From contig QHPA01000094.1 in the NCBI GenBank assembly GCA_003218935.1, forward strand, positions 1 to 8,507: a DNA stretch of 8,507 nt, read 5' to 3'. The position numbers and the translations under genes were made by a program. The notes under the pieces were generated by a model that had not been told where the DNA came from, searched no databases, and worked only from the letters and a program-made list of their open reading frames with translations. Positions 1 to 7,752 of the stretch are shown here, piece by piece. Position 1 is the stretch's first letter; every line of letters begins with the position of its first letter. The DNA is from Verrucomicrobiota bacterium. Its GTDB lineage: Bacteria > Verrucomicrobiota > Verrucomicrobiia > Limisphaerales > AV2.

Positions 1-921
1 CGCGAGAACGGGCTGGCCTACAAACCGTCGCAGGTCATTGTCTCCTGCGGCGGCAAACATTCCTGTTACAACGTCATCCTCGCCACCTGTCAGGAGGGCG
101 ACGAGGTCATCATCCCGGCGCCGTACTGGCTGAGTTATCCCGAAATGGTGAAACTCGCGGGGGCAAAGCCCATCATTCTGCAAACGACCGACAAGACCGA
201 ATTCAAGCTCACGCCCGATCAACTGCGCGCGGCCATCACGCCACGTGCCCGGTTGTTGATTTTCAATTCGCCGAGCAATCCAACCGGCTCGGTTTACACG
301 CCGGAGGAAATCAAGGCCATCGGCGACGTCTGTGTGGAGAAAGGCGTGCTGATCATGAGCGACGAGATTTACGAGCACCTGCTTTACGACGGAGCGAAGC
401 ACAAGAGCGTCGCCAGCTTCTCGCAGGCGCACTACGATCACACCATCGTCGTCCACGGCTTCGCCAAGGCGTGGAGCATGACCGGTTGGCGGCTCGGATT
501 CCTCGCCGCGCCGGAACCGATCGCGAAGGCGATTGACGCCGTCCAGAGCCATAGCACCAGCAACCCGACTTCGTTCGCGCAGAAAGGCGGTGTCGCCGCA
601 TTAACCGGTCCGCAGGATCACCTGCCCAAGTGGCTTGCTGAATATGACAAACGCCGGAGCTACGCGTGGAAAAAGCTCAACAGTATTCCGGGTATTTCGT
701 GTGTGAACTCGAGGGGCGCGTTTTACCTCTTCCCGAACATCTCGAAGACCGGACTGAAATCAACCGACTTTTGCGCGAAACTGCTCGAACAGGAAAAAGT
801 CGCTGCCGTGCCGGGAATCGCGTTTGGCGCGGACGATTATATCCGCCTCAGCTACGCGACAAGCATGGCGAACATCGAGAAGGGCCTCGACCGCCTCGAA
901 CATTTCTGCAAGAACCAATAG
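1..921 (+). CDS. Pyridoxal-phosphate-dependent aspartate aminotransferase, class I subgroup Ib (5' partial)
   Basis: The reading frame is open from the first base to the TAG at 919-921, giving 306 residues; about 90 N-terminal residues of a roughly 400-residue enzyme lie upstream. Fold type I aminotransferases move an amino group between an amino acid and a 2-oxo acid in the cytoplasm, here probably aspartate/2-oxoglutarate. Visible motifs are the cofactor-phosphate loop 'SCGGKHSCYN' near 46, 'NSPSNPTG' with NPTG at 277-288, 'SDEIYEH' with the cofactor-contacting Asp (361-363) and Tyr (370-372), the Schiff-base lysine in 'FAKAWSMTGWRLGF' (codon 466-468), and the substrate-carboxylate arginine in 'YIRLSYA' (844-846). 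The pattern 'GGK...GDEV..P.PYW.SY' fits subgroup Ib, which also contains aspartate/prephenate aminotransferases, so the exact substrate is open. All key residues in the visible part are intact. The first ATG in the visible frame (145) is internal and not the true start. Confidence 0.95.
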   Translation, partial: RENGLAYKPSQVIVSCGGKHSCYNVILATCQEGDEVIIPAPYWLSYPEMVKLAGAKPIILQTTDKTEFKLTPDQLRAAITPRARLLIFNSPSNPTGSVYTPEEIKAIGDVCVEKGVLIMSDEIYEHLLYDGAKHKSVASFSQAHYDHTIVVHGFAKAWSMTGWRLGFLAAPEPIAKAIDAVQSHSTSNPTSFAQKGGVAALTGPQDHLPKWLAEYDKRRSYAWKKLNSIPGISCVNSRGAFYLFPNISKTGLKSTDFCAKLLEQEKVAAVPGIAFGADDYIRLSYATSMANIEKGLDRLEHFCKNQ

Positions 922-957
922 TCGTTGCAGCCGAGGTAACGAGGCTCACTTCTCAAA

Positions 958-977
958 TGCGGAGTGCGGAGTGCGAA
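958..977. repeat. Short tandem repeat TGCGGAG (about 2.9 copies)
   Basis: The 7-bp unit TGCGGAG occurs at 958-964 and 965-971, followed by a near-copy TGCGAA at 972-977. It begins 36 bases after the aminotransferase stop. Similar 'GGAGTGCGGAGTGCG' strings are, from memory, scattered between genes in Verrucomicrobiota genomes; the dispersal cannot be shown from this window. Confidence 0.6.
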
Positions 978-1026
978 ACGCGGCATTGAGCCAGAGCATC
1001 CTTTCGCTTTTGCGCACGCATTGGGA

Positions 1027-1104
1027 CCATGAACCAATCGTTCTCGTGCTCGTCCTCGAAACCAAGAGGGCGGATCGAGGAGGAGGACGAAGGGAGGTTC
1101 ATGG
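1027..1104. repeat. Long imperfect inverted repeat (hairpin-forming intergenic element)
   Basis: The outer arms are a perfect 9-bp inverted pair, CCATGAACC at 1027-1035 and GGTTCATGG at 1096-1104. Nested inside is a second pair of 16-base arms at 1044-1059 and 1075-1090 that are complementary at 14 of 16 positions, around a 15-base loop. The whole 78-base unit could fold as an interrupted hairpin in DNA or RNA. It contains no coding potential. It may be a miniature dispersed element or a REP-like unit; there are no flanking target duplications that I can identify. Confidence 0.6.
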
Positions 1105-1175
1105 AGGGGAACAGCCGATGCCTGGCGCGTGTTTAACTCCGTCACGGGCATGGCCCGAAGACGGCGGAGGATTCT

Positions 1176-1196
1176 CCCTCTCCCCAGGGGAGAGGG
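1176..1196. repeat. Perfect GC-rich palindrome, REP-like
   Basis: CCCTCTCCCC at 1176-1185 and GGGGAGAGGG at 1187-1196 are exact reverse complements separated by one base. They are followed by CCGGGGTGAGGGG (1197-1209). This 'LTPALSPGERE'-encoding motif is a known kind of dispersed intergenic palindrome in many environmental bacteria (recalled). There is no T-run after it, so a rho-independent terminator is unlikely. Confidence 0.7.
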
Positions 1197-1325
1197 CCGG
1201 GGTGAGGGGAAAGAAAATGTCGCCTATCCAGCGGTCCCATGAGCAAACTGGCGGGCGAGGATTGGAGCGGTCGAATCTGCGCAGAGTATTCGGATACGCT
1301 TCTTGTAGGTGAAAGACCGACGCTG

Positions 1326-1346
1326 GAATCGGACGGACGCCGATTC
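1326..1346 (+). promoter_or_regulatory. Small stem-loop upstream of the FG-GAP gene
   Basis: GAATCGG (1326-1332) and CCGATTC (1340-1346) form a perfect 7-bp stem with a 7-base loop, followed by TTTG. It ends 35 bases before the chosen start at 1382. If transcribed it would sit in the 5' leader of the FG-GAP gene. It could be a weak terminator of upstream transcription, an mRNA structure, or part of another repeat element. No family can be assigned. Confidence 0.3.
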
Positions 1347-1381
1347 TTTGCTGATGCGGAAAAGCCGACGATTTCAACCTG

Positions 1382-4300
1382 ATGATAAGGCGTGGATGGA
1401 CTGCGTTTTTGAGCGGCGTCGGCAGGATTGGCGGCTCGCGGGCCGGCATTTCTCGCGGATTCGTGATCGGAGCGATCTGCCTGGGCGTCACGGCCACGGC
1501 GGGAGCCGCGGAGATTTCGTCCTTCCAGGCCGGCGACGGCGGCTGGCAGCTGGGAACGCTGGTTGTTGGAAATCTGGACAGCGACCCACAACTTGAAATC
1601 GTCGTTCCCTACCGCGACTCCTCCGGTCGATGGTTTCTCGACGCGTTCAAATCGAACGGAACAAGGTTGGCAGGTTTTCCTTTTGCAGGCGACGCGGAGA
1701 TCAACGTTTCGCCCACGCTCTACGATCTGGATGGCGACGGTCGTGACGAAATCCTTTTCACTTGCGGCAATCGCGTCATCGCGCTTCGCGGAGACGGATC
1801 GGTCGTTTGGTCGACCGAAGTGAACCGGTTCAATTACATTCCCGACAGCGGTTACATGACGGTCACCAACGGCTTTTACTGGTCCAACGGCGGCGGGTTC
1901 ATTCCTTATCTTCCAGCCACGGCTGTTTTTTCTTCACAGGTATCCAGCCCGATTGTCGCCGACATCAACGGCGACGGCGTGAAAGAAGTGGTGACGGCGT
2001 GGAAGATCGATCCCGACAGCACCAGCAGCGACCAGGATTTCAATCCGTTCATCAACGACCTCTGGGGTTTTGGCGAATGGGGAACCGTCGGCGAGACGTG
2101 GTCGGGCGGCGTAGTGTTCTTCGATGCCAACAGCGGCGCGAAGAACTACGTCTATCACCTCCACCAACTGGTGGAATCCGGTCTCGCGCTTGGTCACGCG
2201 GACGAGAACAAGCCGCTGGAAACCTATGTCCTCAACGACAGCGACAGCGTCGTTTGCTTCGACAAAACCAAACCGCACGGTCTCTACGGAAAGGGAACGC
2301 TGCACAAACAGTTTGGCAAAAACCAGCGTCTGATGAGCGGTTCCTATGAACTGGGCGTGGACATTTACACAGCGGACATCGACGGCGATGGATTGGCTGA
2401 AGTACTCGTCCCGACCACGCAGCTCAATCCGCTCTGGCAACCGAGCGAAACCATTCTGGACGACGACGGCGCGGTTCTTTGGCGCAAATGGAAGCAGCCG
2501 GTCGATTTTCCGTTGAATCAATGGCAGAACAACGCCTGCATGATTCCGGTCAATCCGGATCATGACAACCACATCGACGTCCTTAGTTTCACGCATTCGT
2601 ATGAAATCGCCTTTCGCTACTGGAACGGCGTTGAACTCGTTGACCGGCGAGGTTGGCCGAAGAATTTCTATCCCTACCTGCCGACGCCGCCCGTGGTCGG
2701 CGACGTGGACGGCGACGGCCAGGAGGAAATTGTCATCGGCACCTACAATCCGGAGAAAAACCCTTCCGACGGGACTCTCTACGTTTTCAGCCTTGATGGC
2801 GCGCTCAAGTTTTCCCTGCCAGTGCCGGGCGGTTTGAAGCACATCCCCACGCTGGCGGACGTGAACGGCGATGGCGGCGTTGATGTCATTTATCGCTCGC
2901 TCGCCGGCCGCATTTACATTCAGAACTTTGGCGCGACCACCGCCGGTCCAGTCTCCTGGTCAACCCACCTCGGCAATCGAAAGCGCGATGGCAACCTCGG
3001 CATTTCTTTGTTCCCGTCCGGCACTCCGTTGATCACGCACAAAGAAGCGGGTTTCCGACGTGCCGGTTTTTCCTGGGGCGGGCCGGCCACGAACACCGCC
3101 AAAGCCTGGCGCATCTATCGCGCGGAACAACCTGAAGGCCCGTTCACTGCTATCGTGACACTGACGCCTGGCGCGACCTCCTACACCGATTATCTGCTCA
3201 AGCCCGGCTGCCAATACATTTATGAGGTGGGGGCCGTTTACGAAACCAACACGGTTCACTCCGCGCCGTTCGCCATTCTTTCCTCGCTCAACGGCAACCT
3301 CGTGGCCAACGGCGGCTTTGAGGAAAATGACAACAGCCATTGGGACAAATGGTTCACGGGCGACCTGGACTGGACCAACATGGTCACCTCGACCAACGTC
3401 GCCTACCAGGGCGACAAATCGATGGAGATTACTCTGATCAATAAAGGTAATAACGGCTCGATTTCGCAGTACGGCCAATACGGCACGCCCAACGCCTGCT
3501 TGCCCGTCACCCCCGGTCGCCTTTACAGCTTCGGCTGCTTCTTCAAGAGCAGCGGCATCTCGCAGCCATCGGAGCACTGGCTCGAATGGAGTTCTACCAG
3601 GACTGGCGAAGACACGAACAACCGTCCCACGCGACCGTATCCCCTCTACTTCACACCGCACTATGTCATCGGCACCAACGCGACTGATTGGACGTACGCC
3701 AACCGCACGTTCGTCATGCCGCCCGGTTTCCCCAACGTCGAACTGGAACACCGTTACACCATCGCCGCTCCCGGCAGCGGATCGATTTGCATCGACGATG
3801 TCTTTTTTCGCGCTCTGCCGTCACCTGACGCGACGAACTGGATTGACCTGGTCCCGTTCGCGGCGGCCTGGCGTTATTCCGTGGAAGCTCCACCAACGAA
3901 CTGGGTCGCCGCCAGCTTCAACGACGCAAGCTGGCCGGTGGGCTTTGGCAAATTCGGCGCGGGCAGCGGGCCTGCCAACATTGTCACCGCCCTGGCGCCT
4001 AAAAAGCCGGCATACTATTTTCGCCGTACCTTCATCGCTCCTTCGTGTCCGTGTGAGGAACTGCTGTTGTCCGCCACCTGCACCGACGGAGGCGGAAAAT
4101 CGCTGGAGGTTTACCTCAACGGCGTGAAGCTCGTCACTTCGGGCATTGAGGCCGTGAGCGGCCAGGGAAACGAAGTCCAGTATTTCGATCTCACGCCCTT
4201 TCTCGATCTGGTTCGACCAGGAACGAACTGCGTCGCCGTTGTTCTGAACAACGTCTGGCAGCCGTCCTGGGATGATGTCGCGTTCGATCTCAGTCTGAAA

Positions 4301-4579
4301 GCGATCACTTATGCGCCCGTCGGACCGCGTATCACCGCGATCAACCGCGAACCCGGCCTTCCCCAAAACGGTCCGGAGATCAATCTTGGCCTTTCGGTTC
4401 CCGCGAACAGCATTTGGAGGATCGAATCCGCCGACACGCTCTCATCCGGGTGGCAGCTCGTGGACGTGGTCACGAACAATTCCGTCGGCACGACCTGGTT
4501 GCGCGACACCGGGCAGAACGGCCGCCTGCCTCTCAACGAAATTTCGATGCGATTCTATCGCTTGATCCCGAACTACTGA
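1382..4579 (+). CDS. Secreted multidomain protein: FG-GAP/VCBS-like repeats, FN3-like and carbohydrate-binding-like domains
   Basis: This 1065-residue protein begins with a signal peptide: arginine-rich n-region, hydrophobic core about residues 27-40, likely cleavage after the AGA or GAA near 42-43. Residues 60-510 carry FG-GAP/VCBS-like calcium-loop motifs: NLDSDPQLEI (64), DLDGDGRDEI (115), DINGDGVKEV (194), DIDGDGLAEV (332), a degenerate NPDHDNHIDV (391), DVDGDGQEEI (441) and DVNGDGGVDV (493). These suggest a beta-propeller. An FN3-like segment follows (about 546-634), then a CBM4/9-like sandwich from 'NGGFEE' (643) to 'IDDVFF' (about 804). A jelly-roll of the 'WRY...FNDASW...YFRRTF...VYLNG' type (about 830-975) comes next. 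The C-terminal module ends 'MRFYRLIPNY'. No catalytic residues are recognisable, so a binding or adhesion role at the surface is an inference. ATG 1382 is the only good start preceding the signal peptide; no Shine-Dalgarno sequence is evident. The specific function is unknown. Confidence 0.88.
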   Translation: MIRRGWTAFLSGVGRIGGSRAGISRGFVIGAICLGVTATAGAAEISSFQAGDGGWQLGTLVVGNLDSDPQLEIVVPYRDSSGRWFLDAFKSNGTRLAGFPFAGDAEINVSPTLYDLDGDGRDEILFTCGNRVIALRGDGSVVWSTEVNRFNYIPDSGYMTVTNGFYWSNGGGFIPYLPATAVFSSQVSSPIVADINGDGVKEVVTAWKIDPDSTSSDQDFNPFINDLWGFGEWGTVGETWSGGVVFFDANSGAKNYVYHLHQLVESGLALGHADENKPLETYVLNDSDSVVCFDKTKPHGLYGKGTLHKQFGKNQRLMSGSYELGVDIYTADIDGDGLAEVLVPTTQLNPLWQPSETILDDDGAVLWRKWKQPVDFPLNQWQNNACMIPVNPDHDNHIDVLSFTHSYEIAFRYWNGVELVDRRGWPKNFYPYLPTPPVVGDVDGDGQEEIVIGTYNPEKNPSDGTLYVFSLDGALKFSLPVPGGLKHIPTLADVNGDGGVDVIYRSLAGRIYIQNFGATTAGPVSWSTHLGNRKRDGNLGISLFPSGTPLITHKEAGFRRAGFSWGGPATNTAKAWRIYRAEQPEGPFTAIVTLTPGATSYTDYLLKPGCQYIYEVGAVYETNTVHSAPFAILSSLNGNLVANGGFEENDNSHWDKWFTGDLDWTNMVTSTNVAYQGDKSMEITLINKGNNGSISQYGQYGTPNACLPVTPGRLYSFGCFFKSSGISQPSEHWLEWSSTRTGEDTNNRPTRPYPLYFTPHYVIGTNATDWTYANRTFVMPPGFPNVELEHRYTIAAPGSGSICIDDVFFRALPSPDATNWIDLVPFAAAWRYSVEAPPTNWVAASFNDASWPVGFGKFGAGSGPANIVTALAPKKPAYYFRRTFIAPSCPCEELLLSATCTDGGGKSLEVYLNGVKLVTSGIEAVSGQGNEVQYFDLTPFLDLVRPGTNCVAVVLNNVWQPSWDDVAFDLSLKAITYAPVGPRITAINREPGLPQNGPEINLGLSVPANSIWRIESADTLSSGWQLVDVVTNNSVGTTWLRDTGQNGRLPLNEISMRFYRLIPNY

Positions 4580-4815
4580 GGAGTCCCTTGGGTAAATTGC
4601 CTGCGGCTTGCGCGGTTGATGCCGCTCCGATTAACCGGTAAAACCCGCTGCGATTGTTCGGCGTTGGATGTTCGATGTTGGATGTTCCTCTGGATTCATG
4701 GGGGAGGGAGAGCAGACGTGCAATGGTAGTGGTGTCACGTTGCGTCCGATGGCGCATCTTTCCCAGACAAAACTCTTCAACCTTGGCTCTGAACCTGCTA
4801 TTCTGCGCACGATCC
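4580..4815. other. Intergenic spacer with repeat element
   Basis: This 236-base gap separates the two secreted-protein genes. It holds the tandem element at 4663-4687 and the adjoining GGATTCATGGGGGAGGGAG string (4692-4710). No strong terminator, promoter or ribosome binding site is visible. The frame of the following gene stays open through part of this gap, from an ATG at 4654, but the translation there lacks signal-peptide character and overlaps the repeat, so it is treated as non-coding. Confidence 0.6.
4663..4687. repeat. Short tandem repeat GTTGGATGTTC, dispersed-type element
   Basis: GTTGGATGTTC occurs at 4663-4673 and again at 4677-4687, overlapping a 14-base period (GTTGGATGTTCGAT). 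Read on the minus strand it gives 'EHPTSNIQRRT'-like peptides, which I recognise as a frequent spurious translation of intergenic repeats in Verrucomicrobiota, Planctomycetota and Lentisphaerota assemblies. Copy number elsewhere in this genome cannot be judged here. Confidence 0.65.
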
Positions 4816-7752
4816 ATGTCACGACACCGTATGAAGTCGATTGGCCTCGTCCTCCTCTCGCTCTTCGCAGCGAGTGTTTTTCCGGCTTATCTCGCTTCTG
4901 CCGACGATCTCAACCTTTCCAATTTTACGGCCGCAGATATTGGCAGCCCCGCATTGGCCGGAACTTCGACGCCGGCGCCCGGGGGCGTGGACATCGCGGC
5001 GGGCGGGACCGATATCGGCGGAACGTCCGATCAATTCCATCTCTTCTATCAGATGTTTTCGAGCGACTTTGACGTGTCTGTGCGCCTGGAATCTCTGGCC
5101 AATTCGGACGTTTGGGCCAAGGCCGGCCTGATGGCGCGCGAAACCCTGGATGCCAACAGCGCCGGCATCGGTGTGCTGGCTTCGCCGACCCTCAGCGGCT
5201 GCTTTTTTGAAACCCGCTCCTTTGCCGGCAGTGCTTCGACCCTGAAGGGTTCGTCTCCCGTCAATTATCCGCAGAATTGGCTGCGCCTGCAGCGCACCGG
5301 GGACGTATTCAACGGCTACGCAAGTCTGGATGGAAAAACCTGGGGTCTGCTCGGCAGCACCAGCTTAATCATCACCAATCCGCTTTATTTTGGTCTCGCC
5401 GTGTGCAGCCACACCACCAATCGAACGACTACTGCCCGGTTCCGGGATTTGTCTTTCGTCACCAATGGGATCATCGTAAACCTGATATCCCCGCGTGAAC
5501 CACTCGGACCATCGAGTCGCAAGACCGGCCTCGTCATTACCGAAATCATGTACAAACCTGCGCCGCGCACCGACGGCAAGCTGCTCGAATACGTCGAGCT
5601 GTTTAACTCCAATCCGTTCTCCGAGGACATCAGCGGATACCGGCTGGCGGGCGACATTGATTTCACCTTCCCGCCCAATACGATTCTACCGGGCGGCGCA
5701 TTCCTCGTCGTGGCCAAATCGCCCACGGACATCGAAAGCCTTTATGGCATCACCAATGTCGCCGGGCCATACGCCGGGTCGCTGAAGAATTCCGGCACTG
5801 TGCAGCTGCGCAATGACACCGGGGCGATTTATCTCGAAGTCCCCTACTCCAACAAACCGCCGTGGCCGGTCGCGGCGGACGGCACCGGGCATTCACTCAT
5901 CCTCGCGCGGCCAAGTTACGGCGAAGGTTCCGCCCAGGCATGGGACATCAGTGATGTGGTCGGCGGCTCGCCCGGCACGGTCGAATCCTATCGGCCGAGC
6001 CGACTGCGCGACGTGGTTATTAACGAGTTCCTGGCCCACACCGACCCGCCGCTCTACGACTATATTGAACTCTACAATCACAGCAATCAGGCGACGGACG
6101 TTTCCGGTTGCATCCTCACGGACCATGCCACATCCAACCTCTTCGTCATTCCTGCCAACACAATCATACCGGCGCGCGGGTTCGTCTATTTCGACGAGGT
6201 CCAAATGGGTTTCCGGCTCAGCGCGGCGGGGGAGACCATCTACTTCAAGACACCGGACGGATCGAGAATGCTGGATGCTGTGCAATTTGGAGGCCAGGAA
6301 AACGGCGTGTCCATGGGAAGGTATCCCGACGGCGCAAACGACTTTTATCCATTGACCCTCCGGACACCCGGTTCTCCGAACGACGCGGTTCGCGTTCGCG
6401 ACATCGTCATTAACGAAATCATGTATAAGCCGATCACCGGCGATACGAACGATACCTATGTTGAGCTGTACAACAAGGGGACCAGCGCGATAAACATCGG
6501 CGGCTGGCAGTTTATCTCCGGCATCAACTACGTCTTCCCGGCCAACACGACGATCGCTCCGGACAGTTACATTGTGATCGCCAACAACGCCACAAATCTC
6601 ATCGCGCATCACGCCAATCTGAACCCGAACAACACCCTGGGAAATTTCACCGGTAAATTGGCCGGCGGCGGGGAGCGACTGGCTTTGGCGATGCCCGACC
6701 AGGTAATCAACACCAACACGCCAGGCGTCACCAAGACGAACGTCGCGTGGATTGTGGTGGACGAGGTGACTTACGGAACGGGCGGGCGTTGGGGCCAATG
6801 GGCCAATGGCGGCGGCAGCAGCCTCGAACTAATCGATCCGCGCAGCAATCATCGACTCGCCGGCAATTGGGCTGACAGCGACGAAACCGGCAAAGCGCCC
6901 TGGACCAACATCGAGGCGTCCGGCGTCCTCGACCTGGGCGCCAATTACGATCCGAGCATCAGTCGCATTCAGATCGGCATTCTGGATGTGGGTGAGTGCC
7001 TGGTTGATGATATCGAAGTGCTGCCGGGCGGGAGCGAACCGAATTATGTGAGCAATCCGAACTTCGAGTCGGGTCTTACCGGCTGGTCTCTGCAAGGCGA
7101 TCACGTCCGGTCGAGCTGGGAATCGACCGGCTACGCCAGCGGCCACTCGTTGCATTTGCGTTGCAGCGACCGGATTTGGACGGGGGCGAATTCCGCTCAG
7201 GGCACCCTGAACCGCAATTCGCTGGGCTCAGACCAAACGGCGACGCTGCGATTCAAAGCGCGCTGGCTGCGCGGCTGGCCGGAGGTCCTGTTGCGTCTCA
7301 ACGGAAACTGGCTGGAGGCGACGGGGGCCCTGCCGGTCCCGCTCAATTTGGGCACGCCGGGCGCGCGGAACAGTCGCGCCGTCGCCAACGCTGGACCCGC
7401 CATTTATGAAGTGAGGCATTCGCCCTCGCTGCCGGCCGCCAATCAAGACATGATCGTCACCGCGCGTGTTCATGACCCCGATGGGGTCGCATCGGTCGTG
7501 TTGAATTACCGGGTCGATCCGGCAACAAACTATTCAGCGGTGACAATGGTTGACGACGGCACAGGAGGCGACGCGGTCGCGGGGGACGGTCTCTACAGCG
7601 CCACCATTCCAGGCCAATCTGTCGGCACAATTGTCGCATTTTATGTCCAGGCTGTTGATGCGCTTTCAGCGGCCAGCCGATTTCCGGCCTCGCTCGACGA
7701 TAATTCACCGGTCCGGGAATGCGTGGTCATGTTTGGAGATGCCATGATCTGA
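4816..7752 (+). CDS. Secreted lamin-tail-domain protein, N-terminal part of a broken CotH-family gene
   Basis: 978 residues from ATG 4816 (alternative ATG 4831) to TGA 7750-7752. A signal peptide is clear: 'MKSIGLVLLSLFAASVF', then cleavage near 'LASA-DD'. Next is a DUF1349-like concanavalin-type sandwich (about 36-214), followed by three lamin-tail domains: 240-386 starting 'LVITEIMYKP', 400-522 starting 'VVINEFLAHT', and 530-698 starting 'IVINEIMYKP'. Each has the 'YVELYN' or 'YIELYN' type strand and most end 'GSPG/N'. Then come a carbohydrate-binding-like region with 'NPNFESGLTGW' and an Ig-like 'choice-of-anchor X' segment (about 863-955) with 'DDGTGGDAVAGDGLYS'. The frame ends soon after 'RECVVMFGD' (residues 967-975). 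In the family as I recall it, this point leads into the CotH domain, and here that domain follows in another frame. The upstream in-frame ATG at 4654 was rejected because it precedes a repeat and yields no signal peptide. The intact product is likely an extracellular or surface protein. Confidence 0.85.
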   Translation: MSRHRMKSIGLVLLSLFAASVFPAYLASADDLNLSNFTAADIGSPALAGTSTPAPGGVDIAAGGTDIGGTSDQFHLFYQMFSSDFDVSVRLESLANSDVWAKAGLMARETLDANSAGIGVLASPTLSGCFFETRSFAGSASTLKGSSPVNYPQNWLRLQRTGDVFNGYASLDGKTWGLLGSTSLIITNPLYFGLAVCSHTTNRTTTARFRDLSFVTNGIIVNLISPREPLGPSSRKTGLVITEIMYKPAPRTDGKLLEYVELFNSNPFSEDISGYRLAGDIDFTFPPNTILPGGAFLVVAKSPTDIESLYGITNVAGPYAGSLKNSGTVQLRNDTGAIYLEVPYSNKPPWPVAADGTGHSLILARPSYGEGSAQAWDISDVVGGSPGTVESYRPSRLRDVVINEFLAHTDPPLYDYIELYNHSNQATDVSGCILTDHATSNLFVIPANTIIPARGFVYFDEVQMGFRLSAAGETIYFKTPDGSRMLDAVQFGGQENGVSMGRYPDGANDFYPLTLRTPGSPNDAVRVRDIVINEIMYKPITGDTNDTYVELYNKGTSAINIGGWQFISGINYVFPANTTIAPDSYIVIANNATNLIAHHANLNPNNTLGNFTGKLAGGGERLALAMPDQVINTNTPGVTKTNVAWIVVDEVTYGTGGRWGQWANGGGSSLELIDPRSNHRLAGNWADSDETGKAPWTNIEASGVLDLGANYDPSISRIQIGILDVGECLVDDIEVLPGGSEPNYVSNPNFESGLTGWSLQGDHVRSSWESTGYASGHSLHLRCSDRIWTGANSAQGTLNRNSLGSDQTATLRFKARWLRGWPEVLLRLNGNWLEATGALPVPLNLGTPGARNSRAVANAGPAIYEVRHSPSLPAANQDMIVTARVHDPDGVASVVLNYRVDPATNYSAVTMVDDGTGGDAVAGDGLYSATIPGQSVGTIVAFYVQAVDALSAASRFPASLDDNSPVRECVVMFGDAMI

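Larger units (their letters stand above)
922..1381. other. Repeat-rich intergenic spacer (460 bases), no credible gene
   Basis: Open frames exist on both strands here, but their translations are low-complexity and arise from the repeats, for example 'LTPALSPGERE'-type and 'ALRTPH'-type peptides. I recognise these as the usual spurious translations of dispersed intergenic repeats in Verrucomicrobiota and neighbouring phyla. In order the spacer holds a GCAGCCGAGG-type motif (927-948), a 7-bp tandem repeat, a long imperfect hairpin, a GC-rich palindrome and a small stem-loop near the next start codon. I see no clear terminator after the aminotransferase and no convincing sigma-70 promoter. The stretch 1210-1320 shows no structure I can name. 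Confidence 0.7.

Noticed and set aside
927..948. Terminator in the GCAGCCGAGG...GAGGCTCA segment after the aminotransferase
   Set aside because: GAGG is repeated directly rather than inverted, so no stable hairpin forms, and there is no T-run.
1382..1510. Twin-arginine signal peptide in the FG-GAP protein ('MIRRGWTAF')
   Set aside because: There is an arginine pair, but the rest of the S/T-R-R-x-F-L-K consensus is missing and the hydrophobic core is far away; a general secretory signal is more likely.
1934..2842. 302-residue minus-strand open frame (also 2960-3751, 5893-6798 and 7641-8432, minus strand)
   Set aside because: They lie opposite well-supported secreted-protein genes, show no recognisable motifs and have compositions expected of antisense shadows in GC-rich coding DNA.
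4603..4625. Terminator hairpin after the FG-GAP gene (GCGGC/GCCGC)
   Set aside because: Only a 5-bp stem with a 13-base loop and no T-run; too weak to call.
4776..4804. Sigma-70 promoter (TTCAAC, 17 bases, TATTCT) before the lamin-tail gene
   Set aside because: The -35 matches poorly, and the implied transcript would start only a few bases before the start codon.
4654..4815. N-terminal extension of the lamin-tail gene from ATG 4654
   Set aside because: The extension runs across an intergenic repeat and puts 54 residues before an otherwise clear signal peptide starting at 4816 or 4831.
7720..7752. Programmed ribosomal frameshift joining the two parts of the CotH gene
   Set aside because: No slippery heptamer or stable downstream stem is evident, and the family seems to have residues here that are missing, which slippage would not explain.
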